NCBI GenBank assembly: GCA_021413595.1
Contig: JAIOQD010000098.1
Span: 1-5,603, forward strand
Direction: 5' to 3'
Origin: Bacteroidota bacterium
GTDB taxonomy: Bacteria > Bacteroidota > Bacteroidia > 2-12-FULL-35-15
Length of the DNA: 5,603 nucleotides
Program-made: the position numbers and the translations under genes
The notes under the pieces: model-generated
Seen by the model: only the letters and a program-made list of their open reading frames with translations
Told to the model about the DNA's origin: nothing
The model's database searches: none
Shown here: piece by piece, positions 1 to 4,990 of the stretch
How positions within the stretch are numbered: the stretch's first letter is position 1
How the letters are laid out: every line of letters starts with the position of its first letter

Positions 1-47
1 AAGGAGAGTTATTGTTCAATGATGTCAATATGTTTTTAATTTATTTT

Positions 48-153
48 GGCGTTCCCTTTTTGAAAAAAAAAGGCGGGCTTTCCGCTTCAATCTTTCCTAC
101 CGTTCTTCTCTGAAGAATGGTAGGAAAGGATTTACACTACAATCCCTAACGCA
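48..153. other. Structured intergenic element with nested hairpins
   Basis: This non-coding stretch has far more pairing potential than its surroundings. GCGTT (49-53) is complementary to AACGC (148-152) and could close the whole element. Inside are CCTTTTT/AAAAAGG (55-61 with 67-73), an alternative GCGG/CCGC (73-76 with 82-85), and a long hairpin pairing 92-108 with 112-128 (17 bp, one G-T pair, loop TCT). GGATT (128-132) can also pair with AATCC (141-145), forming a T-arm-like hairpin that competes with the base of the long stem. CTNCAATC occurs twice (85-92 and 137-144), and both copies can face the same GATT. I recall similarly laid-out intergenic sequences in other Bacteroidota, with variable hairpins in a constant frame, but cannot verify that here. 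The strand is undetermined. It could be a dispersed repeat, a structured RNA or a terminator-like region. The pairings are seen directly; the role is unknown. Confidence 0.45.
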
Positions 154-187
154 AGGTTAATAATGAAATTGCGTAAATCGATTTATA

Positions 188-350
188 CAGGAGAGTTCTA
201 AAAATTCAAAAAATAGTGTCCTCTGCGTTCGGAGTTTATTCTTCAGAGAAGAATTTATCCTGAGCATTTGCCTAAGGGCGATTTTTCTCTGCGACCTGTT
301 CTTCTCTCTAGAAACTCTGCGGTTAAAAATTAATTTTTAGAACTGCCCTG
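188..350. repeat. Inverted-repeat-bounded element (MITE-like or decayed repeat)
   Basis: The segment begins with CAGGAGAGTTCTAAAAATT (188-206) and ends with AATTTTTAGAACTGCCCTG (332-350). These are inverted copies matching at 17 of 19 positions, with an uninterrupted 13-bp core (194-206 with 332-344). Inside, CTCTGCG occurs three times in the same orientation (221-227, 287-293, 315-321). A small hairpin ATTCTTC-AGA-GAAGAAT lies at 238-254. No open reading frame of useful size or transposase is present. A short body with terminal inverted repeats suggests a non-autonomous mobile element or a decayed intergenic repeat. No target-site duplication was recognised outside the arms. A large RNA hairpin is an alternative reading. 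Confidence 0.5.
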
Positions 351-450
351 CATATTGTTCCTAATTCTCAATGAAGATCAAAACCCCAATGTGTTGAAAA
401 ATGCGTTAACAAATTTACAAAACAAAAGGAAGCTAAATATAGGTTGTATT

Positions 451-458
451 TATCTTTG
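451..458 (+). promoter_or_regulatory. Possible Bacteroidota -7 element (TATCTTTG)
   Basis: TATCTTTG fits the Bacteroidota primary-sigma -7 consensus TAnnTTTG exactly. It ends only four bases before the ATG at 463, so transcription from it would give an almost leaderless message. No TTTG lies at the expected distance of about 20 bp upstream. In AT-rich DNA such a match is expected by chance about once per one to two kilobases, so this is weak evidence. Confidence 0.18.
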
Positions 459-462
459 TTTT

Positions 463-702
463 ATGTATCGATTTTTAAAAGTAGCATTTATTGCTCTTAC
501 GTTTATTTTTTTAGCAAGTATTTTGGATTCCTGTAGAAGCAAGGGTCCTTACAATCCTTATTTGAAAATGAAAACAAAGCCGAATAAAATGCAAATGGAT
601 GCTGATAAAAAAGTAATTAAAAAAGGAAACAGGGCTTATAAAAGGCAGTTAGGTAATAATAGATACCATTTGTTTGGAAGAAGGAAGCCTCCTGGAGGAT
701 AA
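463..702 (+). CDS. Small putative lipoprotein, unknown function
   Basis: This encodes a 79-residue protein that I do not recognise. Residues 1-23 look like a lipoprotein signal: a short basic start (MYRFLK), a hydrophobic stretch (about residues 6-20) and a lipobox-like LDSC with Cys at residue 24. The Asp at -2 is not the commonest residue, so lipidation is likely rather than certain. The mature part is short and strongly basic, rich in Lys, Arg and Asn, and ends in GRRKPPGG. The ATG start was chosen because it puts the signal at the N-terminus. The same frame opens further upstream, with a TTG at 355, but that would put 36 polar residues before the signal. It precedes another small exported-looking gene by about 110 bp, and its link with the glycan genes is unknown. 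Confidence 0.5.
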   Translation: MYRFLKVAFIALTFIFLASILDSCRSKGPYNPYLKMKTKPNKMQMDADKKVIKKGNRAYKRQLGNNRYHLFGRRKPPGG

Positions 703-814
703 AACAAAAAAGGAATCAAGAATTTATCAAGATTTTTTTGGGTTTTTAGATCTGATTTTGATTATTTTTTGCATCTTTACCCTCTAAGTTTTGAAATTTG
801 TTAAAATTGTTGGA

Positions 815-1186
815 ATGAAATTTTTTTTGAACCTGTTTGTTTTAGTGCTTTTTATTTCGAATGCTCATAATTTTGTTGAGAAAAAGCGCATCTATTCCGA
901 AAAAGTATCTTCAATAGAAAACATAATTGAAATCCCTTTAGATGCACTTTCTGAGGGTAATTTGCAGACAGTTAATCAGGATTCTTCAGATGGAATCCCG
1001 CATAAGCAAAAAAAAAGAAATAGAAAGGGGGTTAATTCTACACTTTTTTGTATTGTTAATGAATCTGATTGCAGGATAAACAAACTTGATAATAAGTTTA
1101 TCTTCTTAACTCAAGTATCTTATTGGTTTCAACCATTTTCCTCCAATGGAAAGCGCGGTCCACCCTTCGGTTGTTTTGTTTCTTAA
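815..1186 (+). CDS. Small putative secreted protein, unknown function
   Basis: This encodes a 123-residue protein of no family I can name. The N-terminus is a good Sec signal peptide: MKFF, a hydrophobic core to about residue 14, then SNA with probable cleavage after Ala17. The rest is polar, with a Lys/Arg-rich patch around residues 66-72 (KQKKRNRKG), a segment with two Cys, and the C-terminus SNGKRGPPFGCFVS. The ATG was chosen because the signal then begins at once; a TTG at 791 in the same frame would add only eight residues. Eight T bases directly follow the second codon. The final basic-plus-PP-plus-Gly pattern resembles the end of the small lipoprotein upstream (RRKPPGG), but this may be coincidence. 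A spurious frame cannot be excluded. Confidence 0.42.
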   Translation: MKFFLNLFVLVLFISNAHNFVEKKRIYSEKVSSIENIIEIPLDALSEGNLQTVNQDSSDGIPHKQKKRNRKGVNSTLFCIVNESDCRINKLDNKFIFLTQVSYWFQPFSSNGKRGPPFGCFVS

Positions 1187-1279
1187 AAAAGCATTTCCTG
1201 TTTTAATTAAGAAAATTCGACTCTTAATTCCATATCAAACTTATAGTTTATAGTATAAATACAGATTAATTTTATCAAA
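1179..1279 (+). promoter_or_regulatory. Leader of the UpxY-like gene with two competing hairpins
   Basis: The gap before the antiterminator gene holds two overlapping inverted repeats. TTTCTTAA (1179-1186) is complementary to TTAAGAAA (1207-1214). AATTAAG (1205-1211) is complementary to CTTAATT (1223-1229). The shared bases 1207-1211 mean that only one can form at a time, a layout seen in attenuators. A perfect tandem TTATAGT lies at 1241-1254. No exact TAnnTTTG promoter element is present. UpxY proteins of Bacteroides are known to act on the leader of their own operon, which makes the placement suggestive. The stems are A/T-only except for one G-C pair each, so they are weak and may be chance. 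Confidence 0.25.
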
Positions 1280-1852
1280 TTGAATCCCTTTAATAACAAT
1301 AATCAGCCTCTCACAAATTGGTATGCGATTTATACCAAGCCCAGAGCTGAAAAAAAAGTTTTTGAGCGACTTGCTTTAAGCGGGTATAATGCTTATTTGC
1401 CATTAGTTACCAGCATTAGGGAGTGGAGCGACCGTAAAAAGAAAATAGTTACACCTTTGATTTCATCATACGTATTTGTAAATGCAAATTATGATGATCT
1501 GTTTAGTGCACTGACGATTCAAGGAACTTCCGGAATACTTAGATACTTGGGGAAACCCGCAATAATAAGAGATCATGAAATTGAAAATTTGAAAATTTTA
1601 ATGAATGATTCTGAACAATTTACAATACTGGAAAATAATACGTTTGAAAAAGGGGAGGAAGTAGAAGTGATAAAGGGGCCTTTTACCGGTTTGATAGGGC
1701 AATCTGTTTCATTTCAGGGGAAACATAGGATTATAATAGAAATTGAAGCGATGGGGAGTAAGATGGCTGTCAATGTACCTTTGGGGTTTGTGAAAAAGAA
1801 GGGTGAAAGTTCAACTTCCGTAAAAAGTATTTTAGATACTGCTGACACGTGA
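1280..1852 (+). CDS. upxY: UpxY/NusG-like transcription antitermination protein
   Basis: This 190-residue protein is a NusG paralogue of the UpxY/RfaH type, which binds RNA polymerase and helps it read through long polysaccharide operons. The NGN domain covers about residues 13-108: it opens with NWYAIYTKPRAEKKV, followed by YLPL, REWSDRKKK and the LISSYVFV stretch, all typical of UpxY proteins. A KOW domain follows at about residues 122-170 (GEEVEVIKGPFTGLIG). The start must be TTG at 1280. The frame is closed by a stop at 1256-1258, and no ATG or GTG occurs before the NGN core. Low initiation from TTG may keep the protein scarce. In Bacteroides such proteins are encoded first in capsule loci and act in cis on their own locus. 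Here it precedes the nonulosonic-acid genes, which supports a locus-specific role. No upxZ-like gene follows. Confidence 0.93.
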   Translation: MNPFNNNNQPLTNWYAIYTKPRAEKKVFERLALSGYNAYLPLVTSIREWSDRKKKIVTPLISSYVFVNANYDDLFSALTIQGTSGILRYLGKPAIIRDHEIENLKILMNDSEQFTILENNTFEKGEEVEVIKGPFTGLIGQSVSFQGKHRIIIEIEAMGSKMAVNVPLGFVKKKGESSTSVKSILDTADT

Positions 1853-2203
1853 TTTTACAAAATTTCATGGGTTTTTGAATTATTCTTAGTTTTTGTTGGT
1901 TATACTTTTGAAGTCCTGAATTTAAGAAATCCTGAAATTTTTAAAGTGATAAGTGTTTGTAGTGGCCTGTAATTTCGTTAATTGACAAGAATTTGAAGAT
2001 ATTTGGTTGCGAGCAGATATTTTATTTGTTTTTATGTAAAAACTTCTTGAGATAGCAGGTAAATTGCTATATTCGTAACCTTCGATAAATTTATAAGTAG
2101 CCTCAAAAATGGGGCTGACGTTAGCGAAGCTGTGTATTATTCGAGATTTAGCGAAGTTCAAATCAAACTAATTAAATAGGGTTTTGATGAAAAGATTTAA
2201 TAA
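1853..2203 (+). promoter_or_regulatory. Gene-free leader upstream of the aminotransferase gene
   Basis: About 350 bp lie between the antiterminator and the aminotransferase with no credible gene on either strand. There are three small hairpins: GTTTTT/AAAAAC (2028-2033 with 2038-2043), ATAGCA/TGCTAT (2052-2057 with 2065-2070), and AGCCTC/GGGGCT (2099-2104 with 2111-2116, one G-T pair). There is also a direct repeat TTAGCGAAG (2121-2129 and 2148-2156). None of the hairpins is followed by a clear T-run, so none is called a terminator. Its position suggests a long 5' leader or the scar of a lost gene. A six-codon frame, MKRFNK, at 2187-2207 ends across the next start codon. Confidence 0.35.
1903..1910 (+). 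promoter_or_regulatory. Possible Bacteroidota -7 promoter element (TACTTTTG)
   Basis: TACTTTTG matches the TAnnTTTG -7 consensus of Bacteroidota exactly and lies in the gene-free gap after the antiterminator gene. A TTTG at 1874-1877 is the nearest -33 candidate, but the 25-bp gap is longer than the usual 19-21. If real, it would start a transcript with a leader of nearly 290 bases before the aminotransferase gene. A chance match is quite possible in DNA this AT-rich. Confidence 0.25.
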
Positions 2204-3349
2204 ATGAGCCAATTTAAAGACGAAATAAATTTCATAAAAAATCTATACGGGAATAAGGACAATATTTTATTGCATGAGCCATGTTTTATTGGGAATGAAA
2301 AAAGATATTTGAATGAGTGCATTGATTCTACCTTTGTTTCAAGTGTAGGGAAGTTTGTTGATCAATTTGAAATTGAAGTTGCAAAATTTACCGGAGCTAG
2401 ATATGCAATAGCAACAGTTAACGGTACAGCCGCTTTACATATTGCTTTGCTAATGGCTGATGTAAAAAGAGGTGATGAGGTAATTACTCAACCATTAACT
2501 TTTATTGCTACAGTTAATGCCCTAAGTTATATTGGAGCGCATCCTGTTTTTGTTGATGTAGATAAAGATACTTTAGGATTATCCCCCGAAAAATTGGAAT
2601 GGTTTTTGAAACAGAACACGGAGTTTATTAACGGAGAGTGTTTTAACAAAATTTCGAAAAGAAGAATAAAAGCAGTAGTACCCATGCATACTTTTGGTTT
2701 ACCTGCAAGAATTGATGAAATAGTTGCTATTTGTGATAAGTACAATATTACGGTTGTTGAAGATGCTGCTGAATCTCTTGGGAGTTACTATAAAGAAAGA
2801 CATACAGGGACTTTTGGTCAACTTGGAACATTGAGTTTCAATGGGAACAAAACGATAACAACCGGTGGAGGTGGAATGATACTTACAAATGATGAAGCAT
2901 TGGCAAAAAAAGCGAAGCATATTACCACTACAGCGAAAATACCACATAAATGGGATTTTGAACATGATATGATAGGTTATAATTATCGTTTACCTAATAT
3001 CAATTCGGCTTTAGGCTGCGCTCAAATGGAAAGCCTCCCTCTATTTCTTTCCCAAAAAAGACTTTTAGCAGAAAAATATGAGCAATTTTTTGCAACAAAA
3101 TCAATAAATTTTATTGTTGAGCCCAAAAACACAAAAGCGAATTACTGGTTAAACGCTGTTATACTGGAAAATTTAGAAGAGCGAAATGCATTCTTAGAAG
3201 AAACAAATAAATTCGGAGTTGCTACTCGACCCATTTGGAAATTAATGAATCATTCATCAATGTATAAGAATGCACAAACGGGCGATTTGGAGAATTCAGA
3301 ATGGCTTGAAGATAGAGTAGTAAATATTCCAAGTTCTGTAATAATATAA
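2204..3349 (+). CDS. legC: LegC-family PLP-dependent sugar aminotransferase
   Basis: This 381-residue protein belongs to the DegT/DnrJ/EryC1/StrS aminotransferases and resembles the LegC group. LegC enzymes transfer an amino group, usually from glutamate, to C4 of a UDP-4-keto-6-deoxy-GlcNAc-type sugar in the cytoplasm, a step toward legionaminic acid. Visible marks are LHEPCFIGNEKRYLNECIDS with TFVSSVGKFVDQFE (residues 23-56), NGTAALHIAL (73-82), the cofactor-binding Asp of VVEDAAES (Asp187), the PLP-binding Lys216 in SFNGNKTITTGGGG, and GYNYRLPNI (258-266). The length and the NIPSS ending are normal, so it appears complete. ATG 2204 fits the family N-terminus. It heads the sugar cassette, 41 bp before the methyltransferase gene. 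The partner dehydratase LegB, often encoded just upstream, is absent here. A related amino-sugar product, such as a bacillosamine-like one, cannot be ruled out. Confidence 0.92.
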   Translation: MSQFKDEINFIKNLYGNKDNILLHEPCFIGNEKRYLNECIDSTFVSSVGKFVDQFEIEVAKFTGARYAIATVNGTAALHIALLMADVKRGDEVITQPLTFIATVNALSYIGAHPVFVDVDKDTLGLSPEKLEWFLKQNTEFINGECFNKISKRRIKAVVPMHTFGLPARIDEIVAICDKYNITVVEDAAESLGSYYKERHTGTFGQLGTLSFNGNKTITTGGGGMILTNDEALAKKAKHITTTAKIPHKWDFEHDMIGYNYRLPNINSALGCAQMESLPLFLSQKRLLAEKYEQFFATKSINFIVEPKNTKANYWLNAVILENLEERNAFLEETNKFGVATRPIWKLMNHSSMYKNAQTGDLENSEWLEDRVVNIPSSVII

Positions 3350-3390
3350 AATTGTAATATCATTTAAAATAAATTATAATCGATAAAAAT

Positions 3391-3975
3391 ATGGCTAGGA
3401 ATTATTACAAAAAAGAAAGAAATAATATTAAAATTTTGGAAGTTGGCTGTGGTACTGGTGCTAATATTTGGTATTTAAGTAGAGAAGGGTTTAAATGTTA
3501 TGGCATTGATGGAAGTCAAACAGCTATAAAAAGGGCAACGCAACGTCTGAATGAAGAAGGTCTTAAGGCCCAGCTGGTAGTTGGAGATATAGTTAACTTA
3601 TCATTTGACGACAATTATTTTGATGCTGTTATTGATTGTGAATGCATATATGCCAATGATCTTATTAACTCACAAAAGGCGCTTCTCGAAGTTAAAAGAG
3701 TGTTAAAAGAAGGTGGTAAATTTTACAGCAGAACCTTTTCGGATAGGATGTATGTAGGTAATACACACACACACCATGAAAAACTTGAATATTCAAATAT
3801 TTCTGATGGTCCGTTAGAGGGGAAAGGATTTGTTCGATTGTCTTCAGAAGAGTCTATTAAAAAGCTGTATGGAGAGATTTTTGAAATCGTATCAATAGAT
3901 TCTTTAGAATATACAAGTTATAATAAAAAAATATTAACAAGCGAATTTGTAATAATTTGTAATGGGAATAAATAA
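3391..3975 (+). CDS. Class I SAM-dependent methyltransferase, N-terminus apparently short
   Basis: This 194-residue protein has the Rossmann-fold methyltransferase signature: motif I EVGCGTGAN (residues 17-25), an acidic residue after strand 2 (Asp40 in YGID), GD at 65-66, DDNYFDAVID (73-82) and VKRVLKEGGKFY (101-112). It resembles methyltransferases encoded in polysaccharide and nonulosonic-acid loci, so methylation of the sugar or of a glycan hydroxyl or amine is likely, but the acceptor cannot be read from sequence. From memory, relatives carry about 25-30 more residues before this point (a WGKYP-like segment, then an arginine-phenylalanine-rich helix). Here MARNYYKKER starts directly, and the frame is stopped at 3370-3372. 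Only six non-ATG codons precede the ATG, so the protein looks truncated. An (AC)6 tract at 3763-3774 encodes THTH. The stop overlaps neuB by 14 bp, implying co-translation. Confidence 0.88.
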   Translation: MARNYYKKERNNIKILEVGCGTGANIWYLSREGFKCYGIDGSQTAIKRATQRLNEEGLKAQLVVGDIVNLSFDDNYFDAVIDCECIYANDLINSQKALLEVKRVLKEGGKFYSRTFSDRMYVGNTHTHHEKLEYSNISDGPLEGKGFVRLSSEESIKKLYGEIFEIVSIDSLEYTSYNKKILTSEFVIICNGNK

Positions 3976-4990
3976 AGTAATTATTATTGCAGAAGCAGGC
4001 GTAAATCATAATGGTGATATTAATCTTGCAAAAAAATTAATTGATATTGCGTCTGGTGCTGGAGTTGATTATGTTAAATTTCAGACATGGATTACAGAGG
4101 AACTTATAGATAAATCAGCTCCCAAAGCTGAATATCAAAAATTAAATGATGGTGAAGCCACATCTCAATACGAAATGTTGAAAGCATTAGAATTGTCATT
4201 TGGGCAATTTAGAGAACTAAAAAGCTACTGTGACAAAAAAAATGTCGGTTTTTTATCCACACCAGATGAAGAGAAAAGCCTTGATTTTTTAGTAGATGAC
4301 TTGGGAGTAGAATTAATTAAGGTTGGTTCAGGAGAAGTTACAAACATTCCATATCTGAGAAAAATTGGCAATAAAAAAAAGGATGTTATTCTCTCCACTG
4401 GAATGTCTAATTTGGGAGATGTTGAATTAGCATACAATACCTTACTCGATGCAGGAGCTAAAAATGTTGCATTGTTGCATTGTACTTCTAATTACCCGGC
4501 ACCTTATAACTCTGTGAATTTAAAGGCAATGTTAACACTTCGAGAAGCATTTAAAACCGATGTTGGCTATTCAGATCATACAGAAGGAATTGCAGTATCA
4601 TTAGCTGCTGTTGCATTAGGTGCGACAATAATTGAAAAACATTTTACAATAGACAAAACATTGCCAGGCCCTGACCATAAAGCATCTATGGATCCAAATG
4701 AATTAAAAGCTCTTGTTGTCGAAATACGTAATATTGAAATGGCCTTGTCAGGTAATGGTAAAAAAGAAATTCAAATTTCAGAAAAAGAAATAAAAAGTGT
4801 TGTTACAAAAGGAATCTATCTTTTATACGACATTAAAGAAGGAGAAATTATAACTGAAAACATGCTTGTTTGTAGAAGACCTGCCAAATTTATTGCATCA
4901 AATCAGTTTGATTTGATTGTTGGTAAAAAAGTAAGTCGTAATATTAATAAAGGAAACTCTTTAAAATTGAGTGATATAGATTTTGACTAA
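3962..4990 (+). CDS. neuB: NeuB-family nonulosonic acid synthase (LegI-type by context)
   Basis: This 342-residue enzyme belongs to the sialic-acid synthase family. It condenses phosphoenolpyruvate with a 2-acetamido-mannose-type sugar to make a nine-carbon acid. Next to LegC, the likely substrate is 2,4-diacetamido-2,4,6-trideoxymannose, giving N,N'-diacetyllegionaminate. The TIM-barrel domain shows IAEAGVNHNGD (residues 9-19), KFQT (39-42), STPDE (99-103), GSGE (122-125), LSTGMSN (144-150), GYSDHT (202-207), EKHFT (225-229) and LPGPDH (234-239). The GYSDHT and EKHFT histidines are the metal-binding positions of the family. A SAF (antifreeze-like) domain follows from about 280 (SVVTKGIYLLYDIKEGE). 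Length is normal. In the SAF domain RRPAKFIASNQF replaces the usual RPG.GI.P pattern, which may reflect substrate preference. The start overlaps the methyltransferase by 14 bp and the end overlaps neuC by 8 bp. Sialic-acid synthesis proper is less likely given LegC. Confidence 0.95.
   Translation: MGINKVIIIAEAGVNHNGDINLAKKLIDIASGAGVDYVKFQTWITEELIDKSAPKAEYQKLNDGEATSQYEMLKALELSFGQFRELKSYCDKKNVGFLSTPDEEKSLDFLVDDLGVELIKVGSGEVTNIPYLRKIGNKKKDVILSTGMSNLGDVELAYNTLLDAGAKNVALLHCTSNYPAPYNSVNLKAMLTLREAFKTDVGYSDHTEGIAVSLAAVALGATIIEKHFTIDKTLPGPDHKASMDPNELKALVVEIRNIEMALSGNGKKEIQISEKEIKSVVTKGIYLLYDIKEGEIITENMLVCRRPAKFIASNQFDLIVGKKVSRNINKGNSLKLSDIDFD

Noticed and set aside
1..350. RfaH-type ops element or a canonical tRNA in the left region
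   Set aside because: No GGCGGTAGCNTG match was seen. The fold resembles a tRNA only loosely, with no anticodon arm or acceptor of normal length.
355..462. Longer version of the first small gene from a TTG at 355
   Set aside because: It would put 36 polar residues before a clear lipoprotein signal; ATG 463 places the signal at the N-terminus.
791..814. Longer version of the second small gene from a TTG at 791
   Set aside because: An ATG eight codons later starts directly at the signal peptide; the extension adds nothing recognisable.
703..814. Terminator between the two small genes
   Set aside because: T-runs are present, but no GC-containing stem precedes them.
821..828. T8 tract after the second codon of the small secreted gene, as a phase-variation site
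   Set aside because: Runs of eight A or T bases also occur inside neuB (for example 4373-4380) and are ordinary in DNA this AT-rich.
1853..1900. Intrinsic terminator after the antiterminator gene
   Set aside because: Only a 4-5 bp A/T pairing is visible before the T-rich stretch.
1922..2161. Minus-strand frame of 79 codons in the gap before legC
   Set aside because: No recognised domain, signal or ribosome site; it lies in AT-rich non-coding DNA where open frames of this size arise by chance. Kept only as a possible gene remnant to test by blastx.
2527..2965. Two overlapping minus-strand frames inside legC
   Set aside because: They lie wholly within the strongly conserved aminotransferase gene and show no domain of their own.
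4225..4437. Minus-strand frame of 70 codons inside neuB
   Set aside because: It is a shadow of the conserved synthase gene, with biased composition and no motif.
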